In this document: in pieces, positions 1-13,856 of the stretch | Layout: each line of letters begins with the position of its first letter | Numbering within the stretch: position 1 is the first letter of the stretch | From: Halichondria panicea | Taxonomy: Eukaryota > Porifera > Demospongiae > Suberitida > Halichondriidae | DNA: 64,000 nt | NCBI RefSeq assembly: GCF_963675165.1 | Contig: NC_087385.1 | Location: forward strand, 5,194,412 to 5,258,411 | Reading direction: 5' to 3' | Position numbers and translations under genes: made by a program | The notes under the pieces: generated by a model | What the model saw: the letters and a program-made list of their open reading frames with translations, nothing else | Told to the model about the DNA's origin: nothing | Database searches by the model: none

Positions 1-12
1 GTAATACAAAGT

Positions 13-3000
13 TCAGAGTACGTGATGGATGTGACGTCCCTCCTCGACTCCAAACAATGGCTGGCCCGTGTATGGTGGAATACTAGAGGCAGCTGTGTGT
101 ACATTTACATTCAATCCATACTCCCTAGTCATGTGACCTCTGTACACAGTGAATCCCAGTTGCTGCTCGGCTATGTCGGGGAAGGTGTGCTCCAACAATC
201 TCCGGTACTCACTCTTCAAGTCCTCCCATCTCTCAAGACCCAGGAGGGAGATAACAGACTTGTCATTGCGATGAGCAATTGTGCTGCAGTGTGTGTGTGT
301 GACAAAGAGAGTTTCAGTTCCTGATGTAGCAATTCTCAGCATAATTAATTATTTGCCTACTCAAGTTAGGAGTCTAAAGGGAGCACTCACACATTAGTGG
401 TTACCACTTACAAAAAGTCTAGAGCAGCAAGGTGTCTGGCACCAATCTGTGAGAGAGCCTGGGCTCTTCTCCAGCGAACCTTTAAGGTGTCGGGGTTCTG
501 AGCGATGGCACGAGTGCAATCACTGACAGCACGACGAGGCTGGTTGGACTTTATGAAGCACTCTGCACGGTTGCTAGGGTGGAAACACATGACATTAGTA
601 AAACACAGGTTACAGGCACATACGATGACAGCAAAAGCTAGCTGTGTAAGGTAAAGAGATCAATTAAACCATAGATTAAACTGTCCAACAATACATACAG
701 CCACCGCCAAAGTTCCACTACTGACGGCATGCTGTGTTGAGTCAATGACCTCACCTGTAGTAGGTGACCCTCCTCTCCACACACGTGAGCGGGCAGATCT
801 CCAGAGCTTTGGTGTAGCAGACAATGGCATCATGGAACATGTCTCTCTGGAAGAACTCATTGCCCTCAGTCTTAAACGAGTCGGCACATCTGAGAAAAAC
901 ACAAAATGCTTATAATAATTGAGTGGGCACACATGTATTTTTTTAGGATTAGGAGGTTAGCATAACATAATGTTGCTGAAATGTTCATAAAGGGGAGTGG
1001 GAGAAGAATGTTAGACTCACCTGACCCGCCTCTGTTTCTCTGTCTTGGGCAACATTTCCTCTAGGAGGTACCTCTCACAAAACTCCTTAGCATCCTTGAT
1101 ACACTGAGGAACTGGGCCATCAAACTTGCATTCTACAGAAAAAGACAGTATACCTTCTTTAATCACTTGCTAAACAGATCAATACACACATTCACTCACC
1201 ACCAGCTGAAACTCTGGTCTTGTCCTGCGTATAGTATGAGAATCCACCCAGCTTCAGAAACACCTCCAATATGGCACTCTTTATGGGGGAAGGATGCTTA
1301 TCTAGCTGTACAATGTGGATGGAGTGGGCCAAGTCGTAGAGAAGGTCCCCGGCAAAGCGGATAATCTCCATGGCAATCTCGTCGCTCTGTCTCAGTAGAC
1401 TAATGACCCCCAGCGTGGCAAAGTTGGCTGCATTGTGATCGTCAAACCAGAGGGCGTGAGTGATGAGGAAAGCAATTACACTACGACTCTTGGCATATGA
1501 CTGGCGAGAAAAGAACGGTGGCTTATCCCTACGTGTGTACGGTAGTCGACGTAGCTGTTCGATTGCTAATTTTTGGCTCTTTGATTGAAATACCGACCAA
1601 CTCACAACTGACGTAAACTTTTCCGGAGACACGTACGGATTTTTGTCATAGTTGAGCAGTATGCCGCACATGATATCCCCGACATGATCGTGTAAACCCT
1701 CTTCTACGACAGCCAGAATGCTGGGCTCCACTTGCGACAATGTATTGCCCTCGGGGTAGGCTGCACATATGTTCACCATCAGCTGTAGGGCAAGATGGTG
1801 GGTCATTTGCGGCAACCGGGAGACGTCCGACGTGACTACACCCTCATCAGCGTTCACTTGATAGTGAGAATAAAGTGTTCTTTGGTACACGGATTGTAGA
1901 TCTTGGTGTTGACGAAATGTCGAGTATTGGTCAGTATAGGAGGTCCACAGATACTTGATAGCAGCTGCACACATAGTGGGGTGGTTGAGTAGCCAGTTCA
2001 TAGCAGAAAGGTAGCTTGACATGTTACCAATGACTTGAGTGGCCACCATTGCCTCCAAAGACGACACCTTCCCGTTGAGGTATGATAGAAAGATATCCAC
2101 AGCTATCTGTTCCATTGCAAGGATCCTATGAACTACAGCATGACAGTGCGGTTGGTCAATGTGGGTGCCAGCAACTAGTGACTCCCAGATGCGATAAGGA
2201 GCATATCGGTTGAACTCAATGTGCAGGAAATTGCGCTCTAGGCCGTAGGAAAGGATTCTCAAGAAACATTCAATCATGCCAGCATCGATAAAGTACTCAA
2301 ACAGGGCAGCAGTGTAAGGTAATTTCGTTTTGATAGAGTCTCTCTGATGAGCGTAGATGATTGGCCACAGGTGCATGATGGTGTAGGTGAGTCCACACTC
2401 GCGACCTTTGTCCCCCCGAGAGCCGAAGGTACGAAAGAAGGAGCAAAGATCCTCAAACCTCTTGTCATTGTCTGATTCACTGAGCACATCCTGGGGAGGG
2501 GGCAGGACAGGTAGATGATCACACTATCGGTAGTCTACAATACATATACGTCAAATAGCAACCTACCGTACTTATTCGATTTAAGGCGACCCTCTAAATA
2601 TGCAACATTTACCCCATCATTTATTTTGCGTTCTAATTATAGAACCAGCCTCGATTAGGACGCCCTCTTTTATAACGCCCATATACTACCATATAAAATC
2701 AATTTTTTCGTACATTGTTTCTAGAAAAATAATTATATTTTACTGGTTCTTTAATTAGAACGGTTACGGTACTGGTAGCCTTGATCGCAAAATGAATTAG
2801 TGTCGATCGCCTTAAATTAATTAGATCGAAAAGTACGGTATGGTGATTTGCGTTATAAACAATAGGTGACGTCACTGATAATATCTTACAAATAAGCATC
2901 CACTGTAGGGCCTGTATCCCAGTGGCACCTGCTCCACAGTGAGTGGTTTCCTGTTCACTTTGGATAGGTCAAACACCTTCATCTTCTTGAAGGGGTTCGT

Positions 3001-3120
3001 ACACTCTAGATGGAAAATAGCACTTCTTGACACATCATTGAGGAACATGGCCCCCTCTAACGGTCCAAGTGACCCCACCACACCATTAATAGTGTCTAGA
3101 GATTTCACTGCATCTGTCAT
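13..3120 (-). CDS. ARM-like/TPR repeat protein, function unknown
   Basis: I do not recognise an orthologue. Exons (approx.): 2890-3120, 1200-2490, 1021-1132, 755-889, 412-573, 13-283; all join in frame with GT-AG borders and give about 730 residues. Residues 1-77 are unassigned. A long alpha-helical, ARM-like region fills exon 2 (about 78-507). A TPR block spans exons 4-5 (about 546-644), with TEGNEFFQ, YTKAL and YSNRAECFIK-type motifs typical of co-chaperone TPRs. The last exon ends at a TGA close to the window edge. I chose the ATG at 3120; an in-frame upstream ATG at 3291 lies only 5 bp beyond the MED12 stop and would leave MED12 without a 3'UTR. The gene follows MED12 in the same direction. 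TPRs of this type often bind chaperones or other partners, but a role here would be a guess. Confidence 0.6.
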
Positions 3121-3295
3121 AGTAAGAAGCTGCCTAGCTAGCCGGCCTGCTGCATGCAGCGTTTTGGTATAGAATTGTGGGCAAAGATCGTTGGTAGAGC
3201 CATAGATAAACGAACAGAAATTTCTATTCGATATACACCGTGCATGAAATTGAGAAAAGCCGACAATTGAGAAAAAATAAGTTGTATTCATCTAC

Positions 3296-6200
3296 CTAGA
3301 ACTGTCTGTGCATAGTGTTCATCCCCGAGGGGTGTTGGGGTGGATACTGCTGCATTCTGGGCTGGTTGCCAGGCACCATCATGCTCCCGGGTGCTTGTTG
3401 TGGCATCATGGCTCGGCTGTATCCCCCTTGATGCAGCACCTGATGCATGGGAACCGGGGGATTAGCTTGCATCGGTTGCATCCCACCTGCTTGCATTCCC
3501 GGATGATAGCCTCCCGGAAACTGTGCTTGCTGCTGCATGGCCATCTGAGCACGTTGGTGCAGTCGTTGTGCCATTACTTTCTTTTCGTGGTGCTGTTGTA
3601 ACATCATTCTCTGCATCACCGCTGGATTGTTGCTGTAGTTCATGCCAGGTTGTTGCATCATTCTCTGCTGCGGGGTGTATATTGGGGGTCGGGGGCCATA
3701 TCCTTGGGGATTAGCCCTGTTTCTCACAGCTTCTTGAAATAGAGCTCGCTGTCTAATTTGATTCAAAATGGCTTGTTTGTCATTCATGGAAGTGCCTGGC
3801 TGATTATACATCCGTTCCAACACACCAGGCTGTTGGCTCATCACGGGTTGCATCGGCCGTGGAACAATGTTAGGCCTTATTTGGAACTGCTGTTGCTGGT
3901 TAATTTGTGTGGGTACTCGAGGCATCACTTGAGACTGTTGGGGTTGATTGTTGGTTGCTCCTGGGCCAAGTTGCCCTATTGACTTCTGATCTACATGTAC
4001 AACTTTGGCCTCTCTTCCAAGCACTTTCCCTACTTCAACCATTGGTGTTTGTCCATCTTCTGGTAATTTTACTGTATCGCTAACTTCCACGGCGACTGCT
4101 TCAGGGAGCTTAACAAAACTGGGACGGTACATCATGTCCTTGAATTGGTCTTGATGAGTGTGGAATCGAAGTAGCCATCTTTGCTCCTCAAACCTTAGCG
4201 GTTTTCTCTTCACCCGCACACCTCCAAACCAGGAGAGCATTAGCGGTCCATTGCTTTTGACACCCTCTAGAATGTCCCACGGTGAAATATCACGAGTGTC
4301 TTGTACTCTCAAGCCCTGAATGAAAAAGAAATACACATTTGATTAGTATCTCTATTTGATAGACACTTTTAAGCACATGTAAGATCACACATAAACAAAA
4401 GCGAATATGAAATAATTAAGTGAAGTTTTGAAGAAGGCCTATACACGTAATCGGTATAATTATGTGAGGACTGCTCACCTTGATTCTCTCAGAGTAAGTG
4501 TTGAAGGAGGTCTTGAGACTGACAGAGTCTGGTTGCTTCACAGTGGTGATGGTGTAGGCCTCTTGGGAGAGGGGGAACAGCTGCTGAATCTCCCCCACAC
4601 AATACGACTTGGCTCCATTCAGTTCAGACTTGAGTTTCTTAACACAGGTGATGTAGGTTTTCTTTCCTTCTTCTCCGGCCGTGGCGAGACAGTTGTGAAA
4701 CTCGAAGGGTAGAGAGTGGAGGAGTGTGCACAGCATGTCAAGGCAGTTGGTGAACAGCTCACTGTGAAGAGAGGGAAGTGGCTAACATCCCAACAAACTC
4801 ATAGCTACAGTACTGTACACAGAGTGAAACGATCACCCACCTCGTGTCTGTCTGTCGATCCACGGCCCCTGAACAGATGAGTTGCATGATTAGAGGTACC
4901 CATTCCAGAGTGAAGGTCTCACTAGAGCAGATAGAGCCAAGCATGGAGCCCACCAGACTGAGCCGGAGTTTAATAGCAGCAAACAACATTGTCTTGCTCT
5001 GTTCGTCAGCTGGAGTACCCTCCTATAGTGTGTGTATTGTAATATGTAAAGGTTCAATAATATAGTGCTTAATCGCTTCCATCACGATGCAGTATTATCA
5101 GCTTAAGTCACATACTGTAACTCACCCTGTCGAAAGCATTGAGAAAGGTGGAGAGCTGAGACTTGAGTGGATGGAGCAACTCCTCGTGAGTGTTGGTCTG
5201 AGCGTGCATACAGGCCAGGACCAGCTCTAGGAACGGCTGCTGCCACTGGAGACCCGTCTTGGGTGGAGCCACTCCACTGAGAGAGAGAGAGAGAAACATC
5301 AATAACTTGAAACTATACATACATGTACTCAGTAGGCTCATGGTGAGAGAGGATATAAAGTACATGCACAGTATGCAGGCTTACACACATTCACTCAAGC
5401 AGATGTACCTGGTTGCTCTGGTAGATCGTCTCTTCTCTTGGTTCTTCTCAGGATTCCACCATTGCCCCTGACCCAGGATATTGCCAGCACTCTTCAGCAC
5501 TCGTCCCAACACAGACTGTGTTAGCTGAGAGATGAGAGGTGTCACCAACCACACACGGGGGCTACAAAGAACGACAACATAACGTAATGTATAAATAGGT
5601 ACAACATGCAAGTACATTGCACATAATAGCTCAACGCCCAACAACTTATTATTGTCAAGCTACAGGTACATTATAGAGCAATTCCTCCTACCTATAAGAT
5701 CCGTCCCCACTCTCCACGCTGCACTCAATCGTTTGTCCGAGGAACTCATCTCCACAGGAATCCTCGAAAATGTGAATGACCACACTGGCCAGGTGGTCCT
5801 GAAGAGATGTGCGGGCCACGGTAGTCGCCTGCTGCACATGCACATCAATATGGAGCAGGGCATTGCGAAGTGTCCACTGGTCCAGATTCTGTAAAGGAAG
5901 AGTAATTAATATGCCACTGCATGTAGACTTGTGGTAAGAATCATCTAACGTAAAACTTTTAATTGTAGTGTCAGTACGTTACGGTAAAGATCACCTCATG
6001 GTAAAACTCTTATTGACCTCCCAGGCATTGACATAAATGTACATGTACCTTGAGTATATGCTCGAGTGAGGGGTGTGGGTCAGTCTTGGCCAGCTTCCCA
6101 CAGTCTGAGGGCAGTGCTGTGGTGGAGTAGGGGCAGAGGAGATGGAGGAGGTAACGGGCCTGTGAGGGGGTCAAACTTGTGTCCCCAAGCATGTCTGATT

Positions 6201-9200
6201 CCAGCAGTCGAGAGCCCTGCATGCTGGACTTGTCCTGAACCCAGTCCTGGGATGCCACGGTTTCAAGGGTGGCTTTCACCTGTTGGGAAAGGGGATAGAG
6301 CTTGAAGATAGACTACTTGTTTGCTACATGTACATGTACCTACATGTTGACTATTATTTTCAGCAAAAAATGGTAAACTACAAGGTGTTTGCTAGCATTG
6401 TGCAAGTGGCCACATATCTGAACACAGTTATACACATGTACAGTGTCAAGAGTAGTTAGTACACACCTTGCTGAGGGTAGCTTCATTACCAGGCCCTGAT
6501 GACTGAACTAGCAGTGAACCCGTCTTGGTTCCCCTGGAAACATTCGTTTGGCTGATCTTCAGCAGATTCTTGAGCAGTAGGATCACATAGCCAAGGTTGA
6601 GCTCCCTGCACTTAGAGTGTAGAGTGTCCTGTACGAATGGGGGCAGTCTCACTGCAGGCGAGTGCTCTGCGTTCGAATGGCTCTCAGAATAGTCGGGAAC
6701 CAGGAGGTGAACAATAAGAGAGGTTGCAAATTCGAGGGAGCGATGATTTTGGTGGGAGGAGCCACTGAACTGGACATGGATCACTGCAGTGATGATGTAC
6801 ACAATCACATCTTGTAGGTGGAAGATGTTGTGTGAGATGAGGAGGCACACAAAGACAAGAAGACTTGAGTGGATGCCAGGGTCTATCAATATCTACATGT
6901 ACGTGGAGATAATTACAATTAATACTCAATATACTACAAGGGGATGGTAACACATTAACTCTACTACAACGCTTAAACTAATTTGCTCCTGGCTTAGATC
7001 AAATATTAATTTTGTTACAGATCAAAATTCGTTGTACACCATATCAACTGACATTGCTCTTGTTGGTGAGTGCAGTGAAGCCAGTTTTGGTGTTGCTCTG
7101 ATTGGGGATACACAGAGCACGGAACGCCCCCAAGAGTTCAGAGTTCACGCTCACCCCTCTATCACAGCACACCTCCGCACAGATGAAAGCAAGCTGACTC
7201 AGCATTTCACTGGAGGAAACAAACAAAAAAGGAGATTACTTCACCAAAGAGCACCTACTAACTTACATGTTACATTAGCACCCTTTTTGATAATAGGACT
7301 TACCAGTTGACAGTTTTCTGACATGCTAGTGAGAAGACGTCCACTGCAAAGACGAAGGTGGCATTGAAGTAAGGGGCCATGCCAGGCTTGAGCATGGTGC
7401 ACAGGCTGCTTATGTCACAGTTACTGCAACAGAACAGACTGTTTGATACATTGATACAAATACAATGTACAAGTACTGTCTAAACTGGCCAAAAATGTAC
7501 ATGTGTCACATGTACATAGAACAACTACATGTATATCATAGCTGCTTAAACATACATACACATGTCATCTTACATTACACACCGTCCCCACCTTGGCTTT
7601 GAGAGCATCTGTAGTATGTTTGTCCGCTGCCAGTCGCCCTCAGTGACGGTGGGTTTGTACCACTCTGTGGAGAGGCCAAACTTCTCCCCATATTGGACGC
7701 AGTAGTTACCAAAGTTGGTGGATCTGAAGGTCTTCTGAAGGTAGGAGCAGTCGGTGTAGAGCTTGTGAAGGAAGAGGAACACTGTCTTGTGAGAGGAGGG
7801 ACTTTTCGGGGAGGCACTCAAGATCCGAAACAATCTGAAACAGGAGCGAAAATCAGTGGATCAATACCACACATGTATGTACGGAGTGTGTACGTGTAAA
7901 CTAAAAATGACATTGTATACAGAATAAGAGTTGTACAGCTTACAGCTTATACATGTAGCTACGTAATTGCACTCACCCCTCAAATACGAGAGCTGTGTCC
8001 TGTTGTGAAAGCATCAGACATGACGAGTACCTCTGGAGCACACCAATCACAGGTAGGCGGAGTTCAGTAGGCAGAGGGGGTGGTCCTCGATGGGGGTCCA
8101 TAAACCTCCTGCTCTCCTCGTCATCTCCAATGAACGCATTGCACGCTATTATGTCCACCAGGAGCTGCAGAATCTGACTAATGCTCCCACACACCTTTAA
8201 AAGCTCACAGACAAACACCAACTGAGCACAGCCGGGATAGATCTTGCCAGAGGGCGAGAGGGACCGTCGAAGCTTCTTCTCACAAGATGTTGCAATAACA
8301 TTCTGTTCAAATGTGGGCAGACATTGGTAGCTGGTCATACTACTCTGTAGTCGTTCCTCTGGGAGCACTGGTGTTTGAATGTCACCCAGCAGTCGATAGT
8401 AATGCTCTACTTCTTCAGTTATCTTCTTCACAATGGCCTCCACCTTGTTCCTAGACTTGCCCACACCACAGAGTACAATATTACGCTCGTTGCTGCACTG
8501 CTGGGAAAGTTGGGAGTCAGCTATGGGGAAGTAAGCTGCAAAGAGGAGGTGTCTCGAGGAATGCATGTTCAGGGGCAGGTCCAGAACATGATCATCGTCC
8601 AGTAGAGAGAGTGAGAAGTTGAAAGGGTCCGTTTTCGAAGTGGCTATCGGAGAGTTGGGTGCATCTGTGTCAGTGGCTAGTGTGTTGAAATCCATGGGAG
8701 ACATAATCTGAGACAGTTGCGATGATTCATGTTCCAGCATCCTCAGCTTCTTGGCCCTGTCCTCCATTATAGTAGTACTCTCACCTTCTTGTTGATAGAT
8801 AGGGGAAGAGCTTGTTATCAGAGAGTCCAGAGCAGAGGTGAGACCGATTCCACCAAACGATGAGCTCATTGGGGAATTGGGGCCCGATGCAATGTTCACT
8901 TCAGACTGGTCGTATCGTAGCTTCTTGAGTGCTGGGAGAGGGAGAGGGATAGAGAGATTCAACGGCTCTGAGTGTTGTCTCTTGCGTGATTTGTCACTAT
9001 CACCGTCTCGTGCAAATGGGAGACAAGGGATGATTGGAGGGCGTGACTCTCCTCGGGCAATGAGGGTGGAGAGAAAAAGGCGATACGAGAAGACGTCCAA
9101 TCGAATTAGCTCAGCGAAAAGAACCACTAGCTTGAAGAACGGCTCGGTGGGTTGCATAGGAGCTGAGAGGTCATCTGCAAGGGTGTGAATCGGTTGAAAG

Positions 9201-12200
9201 ATAGATATAACAGTTCTAACAAGTAAACTGTGTCATCAGTACTTAAGCTAACAAACTAATGTACAGTGTACGTACATTTGTACACTGTACATTTAGAAGC
9301 CCGTTTAAAGGTGCACAGAGTCTTCTAGACAAGAAATCATGGGCAGTCAGAGCTTAATAGCTGAGCAAAGCCTCTTAATAAAAAACAAACTGACACGTTC
9401 ATTCTTACCAGGGAGGGGTGCCCTTGTGTCGAGGAACTTGATGAGTATATGCTGTAGGGGGTATGGGGTATCACACAGTCGCTCCACGCTCCCTGACTCC
9501 TCCCATCCCTCGTCCAAATGGTCCATATCATAGCTCTCACTCCAACTCACACCCTGCACGATATTCAATGAGGGCGGCTACTATGTGAGGTGTGCAATTA
9601 CTCACTCTTATAATATCATTTTGTCTCTGCCAGAGGATCTGTGCTGTTACCAGCGGCCGGTGGTCGCCATAGCGATGTGGTGTAGTTGTCCACTTGCACA
9701 ACAACATAGTCAACATTTCGTCAGAGAGAGGAGCATCGCTTGACCTTTGAACCTCGGCAATCTGACAGTAGAGAGTGGTGAGAGGGTTATGAGCTCGGCA
9801 GCTGGTGAAAGAACTCTTGTCTAGCACATCTAGTAGTTTCAGAATCTGCTTCACATTGGAGCCTGAGTGAAGGGGAGCAAAGATGATGACAAAGTACTGT
9901 TCTCTAGTCTTGGGGTAACTATCCTCACCTTCAGAGGTTGTTTGGAGGTCTGCTACAGTCATTGAAGACCACCTGCTCTCAGAAGCTTTGTTCCGCTGTG
10001 TGATCTCGGCCTCTGCTGCCACCAGGCCTGATAGCAACTGAGTGATCACATGAACGTCACATGATTAGCAGGGTAAAGTGTGTGTACTAGCTGAACATAC
10101 CTTCTTCTGTAGGTCTGCCTTGAGACTGGTGGGCATGGGTAGCTGTGACAGAGAGCATGGGAGGATTGTGAGGGGGGAGGAGATCTTATCACCCTCACGC
10201 ATCAGGATACCACGACCTCCAGGCATCTTGATCTGAAGTAATAGCTAGTATACAAGACAGCATTGTACATGTATCTATATGGACAAACTCGTAATAAGAC
10301 TACCCATGAAACACATTCTGAACTAACTATCAACAATGGACACTGCACTTACTTGCACGAATGCTGTAGGGCAACGAATGGCAATGGTTTGTATAACACA
10401 CACCAGCTCCAGCATCACTGCTTGATGATGAGAGCACCAGTGGAAGTACAAGTCATCATCGTTAGGGCCGCTGATGACGGGGGCAGGACTACGCTCCTCT
10501 TTTTTCTCAGAGGTAGACATCTTCAATGACCTTCAGTTAAGATCGATACACTGATAACATATGTAAACATGTACGTACACAAATGTGCAGGTGTGTTGCT
10601 ATGGATTAAGTGGATACAGTTACAAAGTGAAAGCTTCCACATTATGCAATAGCTACATGTGCGTACATGTACCTGCTGTCTTTGTATGGTCTGCCTGGCT
10701 CTTGCTTGATGGAGGGCTCATTGAAGACAGAGTCATCTTCGTTAGTCTCCAGCACTCGTTCAAGAGGCTCCTGCTTGATCAGTGGGTGGAGCTTATGCAG
10801 TCGCTGCTCCATCTCATACAGAGCGACCAGTCTCTCACAGCAGTAGGTCACTAGAGGTCTGGCCAGGGACACACAGTTGGCAATGTCCAGAAGGTGCTGA
10901 CGGGTGGGGGGGGGGGGGGGGGGGGGTAGGAAAACTAATGTAATCTCTACGTGTACTTGCTAGTACGATTTGTGGATTTCACTGCACAGCCTTTACAGTG
11001 TACACATAATTATCTATATTATATGCATGTACATGTACTATGTGAAGGTTTTGTAGTCTCACCCTGAGAACTAGAGGGAGGTGTAACTGGAGGGCCTTTG
11101 TGTCTGCAGACTTGACATGCTCGACTCGGTCCACCAACCAGCGAATGAACTCATGCTTGTCCAGCAGGTTCTCCTGCTCAAAAACAAAATATAAACTCAC
11201 ACGGAGCTCCTAAGCTTCACCCACCTCATATAGCCAGCTGGATAGATGCAGCATGTACTGCCAGTGGGTTATCTCCAGGAGAGTCTCGTCTGACGGTGAC
11301 TGTCGTCCGCTGGTGGAGGAGGTGCGGCCTCCGTGAGTGTCATGACGACCCATCACCTGTGACTCATTGCAGATACGCCAACAACTGTCCTGCATGTACT
11401 TGGTCAACGATATCGTCCAATCTGTGTGATGTGTGGGGGAGGGAGGTTAATCTAATTATGATGATGTGCAGGGCGATAGCCTACCAAAGGACGGATCTGC
11501 AGTTTGCTTCTTCTTGGCGAGTTTGGAATCAGTCATCACCACATTGTAAGCAGAGCTCATCTACACAAAGAGAAGTGTGTGTGTATGTGTGAATGTAGCC
11601 CCACCTGTAGAACAGACAAGCTAACACTCATCCAATAGCATTAAGTTTAGTTCGAGTTGGTCAATTTTATGATTTCCTGATTTCCTTAAAGGTGGCACAA
11701 TCAATTTGCAAATTTTAACCGGGTTAAATCCTCCATCTATAGCCCAATCGGCCCATCTGAATGGACAATCGTCATACCAAATTCAAGTTATGGCCATTTA
11801 AAAGTGCTAAATGTTGAACTGTACAGTGGTGTGTATACTCACCTTAATATACCAAGCTGCTCGAGATATGGGGACATCTTTCTCACAGAGGTTGTCAAAT
11901 ATCTCTTCCTTCTTGTTGAAAATGGGTACCTACATGTACAGTTCAACGTCAACGACATCACGTACACACATTCCTATGGCAACACACCTTCTTGGCCAGC
12001 TGTGAGAGTGGCTTGCTGGAGGCAAGGTCCTGGAACCACTGGGTGGCAATCTCTTTGCGATTCCTGCCCAGTGGAACGGGAAAGAAGTTGTCTTTAGAGA
12101 CCTGGAGTTTCTTCTTCTCGCTGTCCTGGACCCATCTCCGCCGTCGTCGCTCATCCTCCACTTGGTTCACTTTGAGGCAATACTGCACCAGAGAGAGAGA

Positions 12201-12694
12201 GAGAGGAGAGGGTATACAGTACATTATCACTGGGGGAGGGGGGACGTGTACAGCTAGCTACTACTAAGGAGATGCGTGTGCGTTAACATTTATACGAATA
12301 TATCATACTATTTCAATAGTGCTGTACCTCTTTAGTTGTTAGAAAGTGTTGATTGAAGTCCTTCAGTGCTCCTTTAAACTACAACAAGTGAGTGAGAACA
12401 TGTTGATGTACATACGCACACAGGCGTACACATGTAGCATTATGAGTATGGATCTACCTCTTCCCCAGATGGCAGTACGGACGCAGATCGATATCCATTG
12501 GTCACATTGTTATGTGACAATTCATCCTACACCAGATAGATGAGCACATTGCATATATTGAGTGATGTGCAGGTACATAGATCTATTAGCTAGTATAGTA
12601 GGGATTATACCTCCTTCTGCTTGGAGTCTTGAGGGTAGTAGTCTGGAACACCTATTCTGGGCCGCTTTAGAGGACGATACTCTTTTGAGAACAT
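3296..12694 (-). CDS. MED12: Mediator complex subunit 12 (CDK8 kinase module)
   Basis: MED12 links cyclin C-CDK8 to Mediator and controls RNA polymerase II transcription in the nucleus. The N-terminus reads [20 protein letters not shown] then KQKEDEL, a near match to vertebrate MED12. Further matches are [35 protein letters not shown], the block ending ALVFEG, and the C-terminal [12 protein letters not shown] of the PQL region followed by a Q/M/P-rich tail. About 25 exons (approx.): 12611-12694, 12458-12526, 12329-12377, 11990-12184, 11843-11931, 11485-11559, 11225-11421, 11061-11180, 10672-10897, 10352-10540, 10101-10236, 9604-10037, 9408-9555, 7976-9176, 7583-7834, 7307-7423, 7053-7210, 6468-6890, 6049-6279, 5693-5889, 5409-5561, 5125-5277, 4841-5022, 4478-4762, 3296-4317. 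The total is about 2,120 residues (human about 2,180). It is divergently arranged with UNC80. Confidence 0.95.
10902..10927. repeat. Poly-G tract in MED12 intron
   Basis: A run of about 20 G residues follows the acceptor side of MED12 exon 10672-10897 (poly-C on the coding strand). It sits where the polypyrimidine tract is expected, so on the transcript it may act as one. Similar G or C runs lie at about 23469-23487 and 34331-34346. Confidence 0.7.
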
Positions 12695-13856
12695 AGCCAA
12701 GCTATAGATACTTAGTAGCTGGCCAACAAGCTAGCTAGCTAGCTGAAATCCACTCAGATTCAATGCAATTTCTAAAATTACTTTTTTGTTTGTGTTGTTT
12801 TCGGTTCTGTTAATTTTTGGCATGATCCTTACCAAAACGTTTACCGACGACCTTTTCCCGTATTTCAATAAACCTCAGCAATGATGGGCGTGGTGGCCTA
12901 TTGACAAAGCCCCCAAAAGCACTGCACTTAGCTCGAAGTCGTATACTACTATACTTGCCATTGAGACAGAAATCAGGACTGCAAGACTACAGATCTATTG
13001 AATAAGGAGCCCTCAGGTACATATGCCGTAGCATAATTCCTGTGTGTGGATTGTGTGTGCAACTGCTAGCTCTATCAGGTAAAAGTGCTATGTTTACATC
13101 AGTACAAGCTAAGTACAAGCATGTGTGGGAGCATAGTATAGTGCAGGGGAGGTGACTACACATTCATATTGGAGTGTGGGCTGTGTATCAAAGCAATAGA
13201 TGTGCATTGGCTGTGAGTAGCTTTCATGCTATTGTAGGCTTACTTCCTAGTTGCATGAAAGTTATGGTTTAGGTGTGAGTGTGTCTAGCTATCAATCAAA
13301 GCAAACAAGATTGCTTTCAATTATACTATGAATTAACTAATTCTCCGAAAATATTTATCAGCTGTATACTGATCGAGTTAATTAAGTACGTTAGCATGAT
13401 CCTAAGCAGATATGATTGTTGTTGCTTCTGTACGATCGAACTGCTAGAAAGCAGATGCATTTTGGAACTCCCAAAAGTCAGTTATAGCCCATGGTCAAAG
13501 GCCAAAAATAACAAATTAGAACCCCAACACAAGTTTGTTACCTTGCTAAATACTTTGGGGGGGGTATCATGTGTTACAAGTTATTGACTAACTGTAAATG
13601 TTGTTTACGGTCAGAGTTGAGTGTGTGCGTCAGATAGCTATGGTTACATGATAAGGTGTGTGGGGTGACATTCTATCTAGCCACTCAGCAGGTGTTGGTC
13701 CTGGTATTAACATTGTGCGTCAGAGTGTCAGAAGCTCACATTTGTAGCATTCTTGTGTTTATATATGCACGGGTATTGTAACACAGGTGCAATTTTTATC
13801 AAAACTTTCCTTGTTTATATACAGTGACAGGCTACGCATGAAGGAGTCCATATACC
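12695..13856. promoter_or_regulatory. Divergent MED12/UNC80 intergenic region
   Basis: This 1.16-kb gap separates the MED12 start (minus) from the UNC80 start (plus) and should hold both promoters and 5'UTRs. A short AGCT tandem (about 12732-12742) lies near the MED12 start. An open stretch at 13279-13587 has no recognisable product and I do not call it a gene. I saw no convincing TATA box or non-coding RNA. An untranslated first exon of UNC80 could be present but is not provable here. Confidence 0.5.

Noticed and set aside
2872-3291. Separate 139-codon gene between MED12 and the TPR gene
   Set aside because: A strong GTAAGA donor at 2889 joins in phase 0 to the acceptor at 2491, so it is the first exon of the TPR gene.
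11640-11842. Possible repeat or regulatory element in a MED12 intron
   Set aside because: No inverted ends and no second copy found in the window; left unannotated.
13279-13587. 102-codon ORF upstream of UNC80
   Set aside because: No recognisable domain, no splice context and low coding character; treated as 5' flank.
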